From Amphimedon queenslandica (lineage: Eukaryota > Porifera > Demospongiae > Haplosclerida > Niphatidae), in contig NW_003546305.1 in NCBI RefSeq assembly GCF_000090795.2, forward strand, positions 256,519 to 307,308: 50,790 nt of DNA, written 5' to 3'. Positions 25,628 through 36,442 of the stretch are shown piece by piece. A model generated the notes under the pieces. That model was not told where the DNA came from. It did no database searches and was given only the letters and a program-made list of their open reading frames with translations. The position numbers and the translations under genes were made by a program. Position 1 is the first letter of the stretch. Every line of letters starts with the position of its first letter.

Positions 25628-25849
25628 CTGTGTATATTATGAGATGAAATGTTATAATATAGTTACAACCTCTGGTCCTCTTTGATATGATAGTATAAAC
25701 AAGCGTAGTTAGAGTGGGCCTTAAGAATGCTAAATTTGATTTGTAGATGTGTGTTTAGTATAAATTAGCACCCTTAATGTTGACAACTATTGCTTTGTCG
25801 CACCATGTCGTCCCGCAATTTAAATTTTGTGGATTTTGCGAATATTGTT

Positions 25850-26560
25850 GTAATTAATGCAGGGGATGTCATAACTTTGTCATTTGGCACTTTTCTTGTA
25901 AAAATGGCCTTTTGGACTATTTTCAGCAATTTTTGAATGGTAGGACTGATGTTCTTTGGCTTTTTGCATGCTATTCTGGTCCTTTGTCATATCATTTACA
26001 TGTAACTTAGAGACTACTATGTTTAAGTCATGACGTTTGAAAGTTATTTTCACTAAAAAAAGGAGAGCTAGCCTTTTAAAAATAAGCACTCTACCGGTAA
26101 TACTTTTTCTAGTACTGTAACTGTAACTAAGTTCAGTGTACATTATTAGTAATGTTGAAGTCGTAATTGGTATAGCTTATTTGGTGGAATAAAATTGTAG
26201 ACTCCTATAGAGTTTTTATGGACCAATTACCAAAATTTTAACCTCCAAAGCTTTATTTAAGTCAAATAACTTAGTTTTAACTTCAGCTATGCGGTAGTTA
26301 AACTGACTTTAATTAATAACGAACTTGTTACTTGCAAATGTTTGAATTGATACAATCACTTTTGTCATTCATTGAGGTTACTCAGACTAAAAGTAGTCAA
26401 GAGCAGTATGGTCAGAATGAAGCAGATTCTCCTTTGGTATGTACAGTATTTTTATTCTTGATGTAACAGTCATTATTTTGCTTACTTCGCCAAGTTGTAA
26501 TAGCTGTATTGTATGTTGTTCATACATTAGAGTGTACAGTATCATTATGAGTGGGCAGAT
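25850..26560. repeat. Dispersed repeat R2, copy 2
   Basis: The uninterrupted version of the repeat at 21290-22930. Both contain a reading that yields LYIPKEN..LHSG/LHSD on the minus strand, so the repeat may derive from a once-coding element, but no family is recognisable. Confidence 0.75.
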
Positions 26561-27160
26561 CAAAGTTACCACAGGTGCTGTATATGTGATACAGTAGCTT
26601 GTAGCTAACCACAGGTAACTGTTAAAGCCTTTTATGTTTCATACATGCAGTAGCTGTTAATTTTTAAAGTAACTTTTATAGTAATCAATAAAAGAAAGCT
26701 CTGTAATCTAAATCACTACAATCTTTTGTTCAAGTGATACTTTTAGTAGTTGAAATCTTTTGTCCAAGTGATACTTAGACTAGCTTGCAGGAGTTTGGTA
26801 AACATTAACAGAACACCCATAGCAATTAAAGTCCATTTGTGTTAACCTGAGCCCTATTTGTTCGCTATTGCTTTAGACTTACTCTTTCAATTGCAATGAA
26901 AAGCATATCTATACAATCCTCTCCTTTTGCCGCAGCTAGTGGAGTATTGAATAAGTAGCTGTAGCTTCATAGCTTAAAGATTGCAGTATTACCCATATAG
27001 AAAGTAATAGCATAAGTTTGACCAAAAAATATGGCATGTGCTAGGTGTTAAATGTTGAACGGGGCTATTAAAAAATGGCAGATTATGGGCTGAGAGGGAA
27101 GAGGGGGGAATATTTTATCTTAATTTGAAGGTAAAATGTTTTCTAAAAAGTTTTATTGTA
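26561..27160. other. Non-coding stretch
   Basis: Contains a short near-duplication (atcttttgt.caagtgatactt twice near 26720-26775). Nothing else was recognised. Confidence 0.4.
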
Positions 27161-27164
27161 TCAG

Positions 27165-27485
27165 CCTAATTCTTTCGAAAGTTGTGGTCTTGGATTTGAG
27201 AAAAACCTTCTCTTATTGGTGTGGTTGCTGTTGGAGTGTTTGAGCCTGATTCTTGGCCTGACTGCCTCAAAGCTGAGTCAAATATTCTTCCATCTACATC
27301 ATCTATCATTTCTTCTTCTTTGTTGTCTGTCTTCTTGACCTAGATCAATCACCATCTTGTCTAAAATTTCTTCTACCATTCCATCCTTCTCAATGAACCA
27401 TGCGTGAATCTTTATTACTTGCTGACAGAAATTCTTCCACATACCATCTATCTGGAAATTTTTACTGTGATTTTAATTTTACTGG
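27165..27485 (-). CDS. Possible exon of unknown gene
   Basis: After a tttccag acceptor-like site near 27455 the minus strand reads IDGMWKNFCQQVIKIHAWF, then EEILDKMVIDLGQEDRQQ. With one frame change it continues EMIDDVDGRIFDSALRQSGQ and TPTATTPIREGFSQIQDHNF. Composition looks coding and it has the same orientation as the uncharacterised gene at 24248-25627, so it might be an upstream exon. No family is recognised. Confidence 0.35.
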
Positions 27486-27778
27486 ATTAGAATTTCGTAA
27501 AAATTAGATCACCACTAAAATTAGATGCCACATTCAATAATACATAACACAGTCTTATTTAGTAAAAATTAAATCACAGCACAATTTTAAAACTCAAAAA
27601 TTTTCTACCACACTAATTTCCTGATCTACGGTATCAGGTGTTGTGTGTAGGAAACCTTCTGGTACCAGTTGCTGAATGCTTGTTAAATTGTAGTTGGTGT
27701 TATATCTCGCAACATATCCTTTAGCTGACGCCCAAGCTAGTGCGATTGGATTGAATTCACAAAGACCAACTGGTAACC

Positions 27779-28301
27779 TAGTCTCGCCATGCCCCTTCGC
27801 TACCTGCGGAGGAAGGGTCTGGGGACACTGCTATCTCAAAAGTGTGCTTTATGCCAGAGAAGTTGACGTCCCAATCAGATTGCTTGAACCATGTGTAGGA
27901 CAAGCAGTCACGTGACCAAAGAGCTCTGTGTAAGACAAAAGATGAGGAATGAGGACTAAATAATGAAAGGAAGGAGCCTGTAGTGCCTCCTGGACTTCTT
28001 TCTCAAGGTTTAAGAGCAGTGTTACTATGCTGCTTACTACAGCGACGCCATCGCACTTCAATAAAAAGTAAATACTATGACACTCTGTGAAAAGTTGCTG
28101 CTCTCAAATCTGCAAGAGATATCCAAGAGACTCAGTCCTCGACTTTTCTTAGCTACAAAGCATCTTTCAGCTGTCTTGACTGATTTGGTCTCCTTGGTCA
28201 CATGACGTAGGGTCAACCACGTGTTCTTCTTAGCACATATTTTAGATGGCAGTGTCTCCAGACCCATCCTCTGCAGGTAGCAAAGGGGCGTGGTGAGACC
28301 A
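27779..28301. mobile_element. Terminal-repeat element, 523 bp, 9-bp target duplication
   Basis: The left end TAGTCTCGCCATGCCCC and the right end (read inward) TGGTCTCACCACGCCCC begin inverted repeats about 52 bp long at roughly 86% identity. Weaker similarity extends to about 75 bp. Both flanks carry ctggtaacc (27770-27778 and 28302-28310), a perfect 9-bp duplication. The terminus and duplication size match the 5.76-kb element at 34377-40132 (TAGTCTCGC, 9 bp), so the two probably belong to one superfamily. The interior has no recognisable protein, so it is probably a non-autonomous derivative. Confidence 0.88.
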
Positions 28302-28310
28302 CTGGTAACC

Positions 28311-29040
28311 GTAATACACTATGGCCATTTTGATGCGCCAGCTCATTTGTCAAGTAAATTGGTGTTGGTCAGTGTTTCTTAACTCTGCCTAACAACTGTG
28401 ATTTGATATCTGTATCTTTATACTTTTTCAAAGCCAGTCTTGAATTTCCGTCTTTCTGCTACCTGTAGTTGGAGGCTTATTGTACTGTTTGTTATGATAA
28501 CTGGCATTATGTAGTATGATTACAGATGGTTTCTCTAGCGTCGGCAATAGTTGTTACATAGTCGATTCTAACAAGCGGAACAGGGTAAAAAATATTCCTA
28601 TAATTGATTTCACCACCTTGCAAGTACAACTTTGTCATTATTAAGACTTATAGAGGTTCTTTCTACCTTATAATGCTTCTAGAGAAGTCTTGGCACGGTA
28701 TCTTTATGCTCTTTTGCTGTTAGAAAGCTCTTAACTTTGTCCCACATGTAAGCTGCCATTTTGTTTGCCGTGGCCACACCCACAAAGTAAAGGAGCATAA
28801 GCAGATGGTTGCTAAGGCTTGTTATTTCTCCAATACAACGTGTATAGAAGAAACGTAAGTGTGGACATACAAATAAATATGTAAATTAATAAATATATAA
28901 ATAAATAAATATATAAATAAATATATATATATATATAGATAGTGCGACTGTGAAATCACAATCTGAGGGCTACGCCCTCAGGTTGTTAAAGAGTGTACCC
29001 TATTCCATTCATTATGGTAGTCTGCAGAACTTTTTTTCGA
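28311..29040. other. Non-coding, with AT-rich tract and hairpin
   Basis: 28870-28937 is an (ATAA)n/(AT)n low-complexity tract. Immediately after it, 28963-28981 is a perfect hairpin (ctgagggc, loop tac, gccctcag), which stands out as GC-rich in this AT-rich context. Confidence 0.6.
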
Positions 29041-29790
29041 TTTAAAAACTAAAACAACTAATTCTCTTCACCTGTGTGTAACACAATCAATCATACTCCT
29101 TTACCGATTGCACTTTCCATCCTCCCTTTCCTTTATTATCAATCCATATGTAGTCATTACTATGATATGCATTTACCCATGTCTCATATAGATATACCAA
29201 GTTAGTATTGCTTTCACGTAATCTCATTACTTCCTGTAAATATTTGTGACCATAACTGACAAATGGTACCATATTGCAGATAGGAAAATTGTTCTTAATG
29301 TGCTACAAAATCCAACTTTCTGACCTCCATTTCTCATTAGTTTACTGCAGAGGATGCAAAAGTTACTATGGAACATTTAGAAACAATGGTTGTCTGACAG
29401 AGCACTCACAGGTTGATATTTTTAATTATAATCATAAATTTAAAAATCCACCATAAGATTCCATTTGTCAATTATGGTCACAATTATATCGTTTCAAATT
29501 GATCTTTGCTCGTATAAAAACTGTTTTTCATCTCTTGTCTTGTAGGAGTATCCCATATCATGGAGAAGTCTCCCAAGACAGAATTTTCCTTCTGGAAATC
29601 TACATTGCTCTTTTGCTTTGGCCAAGACTTTATCTAAGTTAGGATACTTCCTTTTGTCATCAAAACTATTGATAATATGTCTCAAAACTAATTTGTCAGA
29701 AGAATCAGCATATACAATTATGCTGGAAACACTGTATCGTTTCATTCCTGTTAGGAACTGTTGATCTCTGCTTTGTGACTTTAAAATTCT
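29040..29790 (-). pseudogene. DDE transposase (Tc1-like, 'DETW' type) split by a MITE
   Basis: The minus strand reads KYPNLDKVLAKAKEQCRFPE, then LGRLLHDMGYSYKTRDEKQF and LYEQRSI. This is the helical linker of an animal DDE endonuclease family. A 236-bp MITE (29246-29481) cuts the gene. After it come KYLQEVMRLRESN and VYLYETWVNAYHSNDYIWID. In relatives the string is YLDETWVN with the first catalytic aspartate. Here Asp is Tyr. A frameshift and stop follow (GKGV, stop, LIVLHTGEE). It therefore lost a catalytic residue and its frame and was interrupted. The third catalytic region is not found. Confidence 0.8.
29246..29481 (-). mobile_element. GTGACC MITE, copy 2 (reverse orientation)
   Basis: 236 bp with inverted ends gtgaccataactgacaaatgg / ...caattatggtcac. 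The interior is the reverse complement of the copy at 25083-25318. The flanks are attt and aatt, so the 4-bp duplication is imperfect here. It splits the DDE transposase pseudogene. Confidence 0.88.
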
Positions 29791-30039
29791 CCGTTGGGCT
29801 TCTTGGTATCATTTTCAGGATGTTACTTTACATGCAAAGTAAGAATAGTTTTTACCAAAAATATGTAATGAATATCGTTATAAATTATACTATGTCAACG
29901 GGATGAAATTTCATCACTCCTGGGCTCAGGTGAACGCAAATGAACTTTAATCCCACTACTGCTACCAGCAACACTATGTTGGTTTTGTATAACATCTGTT
30001 TTAGAAGCTAGTATATTAGAAACAGTCATATCTTGAGCA

Positions 30040-31225
30040 GGAGCTATCATTCATAGCACCTCAATGCATCAAGTGATCTTTGTCCAGAATGGCTTTATTC
30101 CATTTCTTCATCTACTGTGGCTTCAAGAAGCTGACTTACACCAGCAGCTCTTAGGCTGTGATTGGTCCTTCAGAAACTCCTGCTTCTTCAAACCTTTCTG
30201 TAACAACCTTAGACAAGGTATTCTTTCCACATTGATGGAGTGTTCGTCTTTCCCTCTAAATTTGAGATTGGCATTGGTTGCCAATAAAAAATATCCTTTT
30301 CCTTAACTCGTTCATGTAGCTTGCTAACATATTTATCTAAAATATGAGCATGGCAACATTCCCCTGCCTCTGCAACAGCATATACTGGTACTTTCTTATG
30401 AGGTTTCTGGAACGAGGTGATTCCTCTGTTTCTATTCTTTGAAGAATTTTCTGTATAAACTTAGCGATCAGGGTCATTGTGGCATACAATTTGAGACAAC
30501 TTGAGGTACCTGTGCTCCTGGCCACCACGAAGAATAAAATTCTTGCCATTGTAGAAAAGAACAGCACTAATTAAACCTCTGGGTGAAGCTGTATTTAAAA
30601 CCCCCTGTTCCCAAAGTGAGCTTTCTTTCTCTCCTATTATTCCAGCTGTTTGCTTAGAGTCAGAGCTGACCCCTTCATCTTGAAGTTTACAAAATTTATT
30701 ACCAATAGAACAATAAAGGACAACAAAATCTGGGTTACATTTATCCAAAAAATAGGGTTGAGTGGATTTTTTATTCTTATGTGCCGAGGATTCCACTTAG
30801 AATACTGTAAAGGGTTTTAGGGAAAAACCTTTTGCCTTCTTTTTGTCAAGTCTCTGAAACACAATACGCAAGCCACTAATTAAGCAATGCAATAGAGCAC
30901 TCGGACTTCAACATATGCTTGGGCACCTTGTGATCTTCAGCCTGAAACTGTTTACAACACTACTGCTACCAGCTATTGTAGTTTATCATAGCCCATCGAG
31001 TGTTGACTTTCATTATCTTGGGTGCAAAGGGCTTTGCGAGGTCTTTCAGAGACCTGTCGTCTATGACTCCAAATCTTTCAGAGATAGGTGGATTTTGTTC
31101 ATTTTCTTCACCAGTAAGTACAGGCATCCTCAGTTTCAAACTGAAGTGATGCTTCTTTGGAAGAGGACTGCTGGTGTTAGAGGTCGAGGTAGAGGTGGCT
31201 ATTTTCTCTTATTGCCATGTGCTAG
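30040..31225 (-). pseudogene. Crypton-like tyrosine recombinase (DUF3504-type)
   Basis: The minus strand starts near 31200 (LPKKHHFSLKLRMPVL, RFGVIDDRSLKDLAKPF, NTRWAMINYNSW). With stops in between it passes WLAYCVSET, FFPKTLYSILSGILG and PYFLDKCNPDFVVLY. It then has the longest open part: KESSLWEQGVLNTASPRGL, LFYNGKNFILRGGQEHRYLK. It ends with TNHSLRAAGVSQLLEA and GQRSLDALRCYE. This is the Crypton/KIAA1958-like recombinase layout. The HSLR box and final Tyr (CYE) are the catalytic landmarks that can be seen. At least five stops or shifts make it a pseudogene. Cryptons insert by recombination without inverted repeats, so no ends are expected or seen. Confidence 0.85.
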
Positions 31226-31229
31226 GCTG

Positions 31230-32190
31230 CTGGCTACTGCGCATGCGTATAAGGTGATCCACCCACTCAAAATGATATATATTACCTATATCAAGTCTAC
31301 TGAGGCTGTATCTAATTTACAGGCACCTCCCAATCGGGCACTACGCGCCCTTGTGGTCGGTGACTGTCAATCAGGTACAGCCCTCCTAGGCGTGATATAT
31401 CTATTACATAGTAATTGTAGACTGTACATCAACATGTTTTAGTTTAATTTTTTGTCCATATCCTTAGAATTACTGATAGAGTGGTTTGCCTCACAATCAC
31501 TCGTGTTACAAAGGTTTTTCCCACGAAAACTAACTGCCTACATACATGTTGTACATACATGTATTACATTGTAGAAGCTTCTTATGGCCACTGTTACAAT
31601 TCATGCACACAGATGAATTGCATATTTGTCCATACTTAATGTGTACTATGTGTAACTAGAAATATTGAGCAAAAGCAGCTGTCAAATGTAATCTCATTTG
31701 TTATTGAATATTATCTAGAAATGATGATCAAAGTAAAATATTATTGTCACAGACAGTACAAAACTTAGCCTGCCTCTTTTCGCATACAAAATGTTTCATT
31801 GAAACTGACAGATGCAGTAGCATTTCACAAGATGTGTGAAAGTTTTTTCCTGCTGATTTAATACAAATTCAACAAGCATTTGGACAGATTCAGTTCATTC
31901 TAAAAGCTTTTGGATACCATACAGTAGATAAATAAAGCAATAAATTATAAAATATTAAGGCTTACTTCTCCTAAAGGGTAACTACAGCCAAAAAAATTTT
32001 TTTCCTGACATAAGTTACTGATAAAGAGTCACAGGAAAAATTGCTAAAATTATTTAAAAGTAACAATTCCATAAATCTTAAGTCAAATGTTGCATTGCGC
32101 CATTTGTTAAATCACTTTTGGTAGTGGGCATGGTCACACGATGATGTAGATGGAGGAACATTGGCAAGTTTCGGCATTGACATAATAGCA
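31230..32190. other. Non-coding stretch
   Basis: No gene was recognised. A small GC-rich patch with local dyads lies at 31325-31395 (gggcactacgcgccc). Confidence 0.4.
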
Positions 32191-32197
32191 ACTTCAA

Positions 32198-34367
32198 CCC
32201 TTTCACAGTCAATAACGCATTATTGCGATTGGGCGTGGACCTTCGAAATGGGCAGTAACGCATTAATGTGTCTGGATGTATACTGCTGCAATAACAATTT
32301 ATGAGATAGTCAGTTGCACAAATAAACGTATTGCAGGCTATATCAGACCTTCTCTTACTATAGTTAAAGTTATTAGCTCGTAGCTTGTTGTTTTGGTATG
32401 TTACAGACAAAGAAACGATCCTCGTATCTTTGGACTACAAAATGGTCTGCTGTCTCCTTAACATTTGATGCGCTCGACAAATAGCCAACAGATCTTTGCT
32501 ACATGATGTCTCACAAGTCCAAAGAGCTATTGCAAGTAGCTATAAGATTAATGAAGCGCCTATAAAAAGGAGAAACTGTTCTACCATTCTTCTGCTTTAC
32601 AAGGCAATTGAGAAATGAAGTTGGCATGGTTTCGAAGCAACTGAACTACAAGAAGCAGCGCATTTCACCCCTTTCTTCATAATTACTTTGAGAACAAGCT
32701 TAAAATCCATTGATTAACTGAAATAAAACCTACAGAAGATATTTATGAAATAAATATAGTATTTTTTTGTGTTTTTGAGCCTCGTTTTGTTACTTATTGG
32801 TCATTTCATTACAGTATCTCATCATTACACAGACTGACCGGAATTTAAGAGCACTAATGATTCCATTGATAAAGGTAGTGGCTATAACCATTATTTATCA
32901 TGAATGAATCAGTTTTAGCATAGATGTGTAGTCACGTGGTGCGCATTAAATGGCGGTAACGCATGATTGCGTTGCCACAACAATCCTGCAGTAGTGACTG
33001 TTTTTATTGTGGTAGAAGTGAAAATATGAGCTCGGGTAAAAGAAGACTACTTCCTTTGTCAGATCCTCTTTATACCTTGGCACTTATGGACGGGAACTCT
33101 AGCGACGAGTCAGATTTTGACTTGTACTTGGAGAATGATGATGAGCAGCCTGACCATAGTCCCAAGTCTCCTAACAGCTCTTTTCAGAGCTACCCACTGC
33201 AGTCTCTTACCAGCTCTTTTCATAGCTACCAACTCCATTTATCTACCAGCTCTTTTCAGAGCTTAGAGCCTACTGTCCCTCCACATCAGAGCTCGATCGC
33301 CATTTTCAGCCCCACCCTTACAACTTCCACCTTACCAACTAGCTCTTTTTAGAGCTACATAATACCGGCTTTCATTAGCTACATTCAGTGCTCACCACCT
33401 CCACTACTACCACCAATTGCTGTTCCAGGATGCAGTTTTACTGCAACAATTGTTGAACATACCAGCCGCAACTCATCAACAGGTAAATTATATATACATA
33501 CATAAAAAATAAAAATATATTGCGAGAAATAACAATAACAAATATTTATGTAGGAGCTACTGCTCATAGCTGTGCTAGTACAGTACTAGATACATCATCC
33601 GTGCTTAGTAGATAAAGTAAGACAAAGTAATATTATTACTTAGTTTTGTAAACAATATATTAACAAATAGAAAGAAACAAGTCAGTAATTATTTACAACG
33701 ATTAATATATTATTATACCATAGTTTTGCCATTCACATCTCATCCTGATGCATCAGAGGAAGCACAGAAGTGTACCAAACCAGTTGAATACTTCTCTCTA
33801 TTCTTCAACTCTGATCTGAAGACAATGATCCACAGGGAAAGCATCACATCAGGACAGCAACAGATGCCTATTTCTGAATATTTAACACAATACCCAAAGA
33901 AGGACAAATAAGTTGCTCAAAAAGCCAATGCAAGAAGAAATAGATGTGTTTCTTGCTGTGATCATCATCATTGGAATGTTGGATTTCCCTAGACTGAGGT
34001 AGACATTATAATGAAAGTAATACAATTATTTTTTTCGAGAGATATTATTGGAGTACCAGGTGGCCCTTTAATAATAACTTACTTTCAAAGATAATATCAG
34101 ACAGAAGGTTTGAGCTCCTCTTGAAGTACCTTAATCTCAATGATGACACGAAAATGGTACCAAAAGGAAGCCCTTCAGATAACAAATTATATAGAATAAG
34201 ACCATTGCTCAACAGCCCCATACAGTCATTCAAAACCCATTATACAACAATGAAATGTCTATCTTTGATGAGTCCATAGTGGGTTTCAAAGGCCGGCTGC
34301 TTTTTGTAATATATATGCCTAAAAAACCAACTAAGTGGGGGATAAAAACATGGACTCAGCTGATGCC
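32198..34367 (+). pseudogene. piggyBac transposase, N-terminal and middle part (5' of insertion)
   Basis: The likely start is at 33026 (MSSGKRRLLPLSDPLYTL, then an acidic SSDESDFDLYLENDDE), followed by a Ser-rich tract with an in-frame stop near 33352. Later exons read KPVEYFSLFFNSDLKTMIHR, EIDVFLAVIIIIGMLDFPRL, ISDRRFELLLKYLNLNDDTK and KLYRIRPLLNSPIQSF. They lead to SIFDESIVGFKGRL and MPKKPTKWGIKTW, the diagnostic DESM..FKGR and KP.KWGIK region holding the first catalytic Asp. Several frame changes occur. Upstream, ccctttcacagtc at 32198 resembles a piggyBac terminus, although the flank is tcaa instead of TTAA. The gene is cut at 34367 and resumes at 40142. Confidence 0.85.
33170..33357 (+). 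repeat. Palindromic agctcttttcagagct repeats in piggyBac 5' region
   Basis: Copies of agctcttttcagagct or close variants occur at about 33177, 33218, 33249 and 33341. Each is a 6-bp dyad around a 4-base loop and each encodes SSFQS/SSFHS. The spacing is irregular. Confidence 0.7.
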
Positions 34368-34548
34368 TCTAATGGGTAGTCTCGCAAGCCAGACCATTCC
34401 CCAGCCTACAGTCATTGGGGTGGACGGCGGGGAAGAGTCTGGTACATTGCCTTGATCCAACTTGTTCTCCCACAAAACATTACAAACGAAACGTCATCAG
34501 TTTATTAATTTTAATGATTATTAGAAGTTAAGACACGTGTAGTGTATA

Positions 34549-35851
34549 ATGGACGAAGCTATATCAAGAGCAGCTGATATCTTGAAATACCATCCTTTAA
34601 AGGAAGAGCAAACGAAAGCTATAGCTGATTTTTAAGTGGAAGAGACATCTTTGTACTTTTACCAACAGGCTATGGTAGAACCGTGTGCTACTGCTGCTTG
34701 CCTCTAGCTTATGACATCTTTTATGGAACTAAAGGATCAATTATAGTCATTATTAGCCCACTACTTGCACTTATATCTGATAAAATCAGTGTTCTTTAGT
34801 AATCGAGGTATTTCAGTTGCCTCCATCACATCAGACAGTGATCCAGAGTCTCTGAAAAGAATCACTGATGGCAAATATTCTCTAGTTTTTATAAGTCCCG
34901 AGTTATTGGTTGGAAAGTAGAGAAAGTTATTTGAGACCAAATTATATAAAGAAAAGTTAATTGGAATTGTAGTAATTTTTTTATAACTTTTTAATTAGCA
35001 ATTTAAATTAAATTAAGGGGTCTAACATTTATAGAGGCTTTTGCAAGGGTGGGTGAGGTTTGAGCAATGTCTCTTAAGTGGCCAGTTATGGCATTAACTG
35101 CAACAGCCACAAGTGACTTTCGTAATGAAGTTCAGGCCAAATAAGGTTTGATAAATCCAGTGTTGATATTGAAGTCACCAGACAAAACAAACCTGACATT
35201 TGCCAATTTTGCTATCTATAATGATTACAACAGTGCCTTATAACCAATTTTGATGGAATTAATAGACAAAAGAACTTCTCTTCCAAGAATTATAATATAT
35301 TGTAATAGAAGGGCAGATTGTGGGAAACTTTACTCTATTTTTTTACTGAGCCACCTAGTGCATCAGATAAGGTTGTTGAATGTAGACTAGTCGACATGTT
35401 TTTCTCTGGCACTGATTCAGATGTCAAGAGTCGTATCATTGCCAACTTTACTAAACCTTCTCCTCTAAGAATTGTATTAGCTACAACTGCATTTGGATTA
35501 GGAATAGACTGCCATGACGTCCAATTAGTTATACATTTAGGAACACCAAGTGATATTGAATCTTATGTCCAAGGTATTGAAAGGGCAGGTCGAGACAATA
35601 TTGATTCATTTGCACTACTTTTATACACACCAAAACTGATGACAGAATCTGCTAAGGAAATGGTAGAATTTACTAAAAGTAAAGATAAGTGCAGGAGAGA
35701 TACACTTTTTTCAAGATTTGATGATTTCTGTCACTCTGAATATAACCAAGGCTGTAAATGTTGTGATACATGTCTCAAAAGTTGCAACTGTGGTAAATGT
35801 GAAGCAAATATATCACAATATTTTAATTTTTTTAGTCACTTTTTTTTGTAA
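34549..35851 (+). pseudogene. RecQ-like ATP-dependent DNA helicase carried by the 5.76-kb element
   Basis: It begins MDEAISRAADILKYHPLKEE and shifts frame in a T run. It continues GRDIFVLLPTGYGRT, a Walker A in which the usual GKS/T lysine is Arg. Next come IISPLLALISDK and YSLVFISPELLVG. The DEAH box is not found: the reading stops near 34985 and resumes at about 35037 with EAFARVGEV. Then come WPVMALTATATSDF (motif III), RIIIYCNRRADC, ATTAFGLGIDCHDVQLVIH (motif V) and YVQGIERAGRDN (RecQ motif VI). It ends with a cysteine cluster CKCCDTCLKSCNCGKC resembling the RecQ zinc region. RecQ enzymes unwind DNA 3' to 5'. Stops, frameshifts and the lost Walker A Lys make this copy inactive. It may have served in replication or repair during transposition, which is inference. 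Confidence 0.88.
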
Positions 35852-35894
35852 TAAACATTAGTAAATATTATCGCAACTGCTTAATTTATTATTT

Positions 35895-36316
35895 GTGACC
35901 CGATATGAGAAAACCAGGCTATCTGCGGGAATTATCAATTAGAGATATGGCTTTTCAAAGTTGTGACAGTGGTACCTTATCAAAACTGAGATTATATCAG
36001 AAATGTGTTCTATAAAGAATTTCCTTTCAATTGATACCAAGTTTGCCCATAAATAAGTTAAAAGAGGTAATATACAGACCTTTCCTTTTGTTGTGCACCA
36101 TGTAAATAATGCAAAATATAATGATAAAAATGGCTGTAACTCAATTACATCTGTTTAGACTTCTTTTTGCAAAATTAATCATAACTCAGCACTGTATGTG
36201 TCAAATGACATGGAACAAAGACCAAAAGATAGGAAAAGCTATGCTTAAGTATGTACTGTGTAAATCTCATTTTTCAATTTTGGAGCATATAGCCTGGTTT
36301 TCTCATATTGGGTCAC
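35895..36316. mobile_element. Second MITE type with GTGACC ends, 422 bp
   Basis: The inverted ends are gtgacccgatatgagaaaac / gttttctcatattgggtcac, symmetrical for about 27 bp, with attt on both sides. The GTGACC terminus and 4-bp A/T duplication match the 236-bp MITE family but the interior differs. It lies between the two convergent genes of the 5.76-kb element. Confidence 0.85.
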
Positions 36317-36442
36317 ATTTATTAGATTACAACATTGTCATTTCTCATTAAAAAGTATACATTTTAGTCGTAAAATTCTAAATATGTTTTATCATCCATT
36401 TGTCTAGCTTATCGTCTTTAAAAGTATGTAAAGGTTTACATT

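Noticed and set aside
31325-31395. GC-rich dyad patch as a possible tRNA-like gene or SINE head
   Set aside because: No cloverleaf, A box or B box could be traced.
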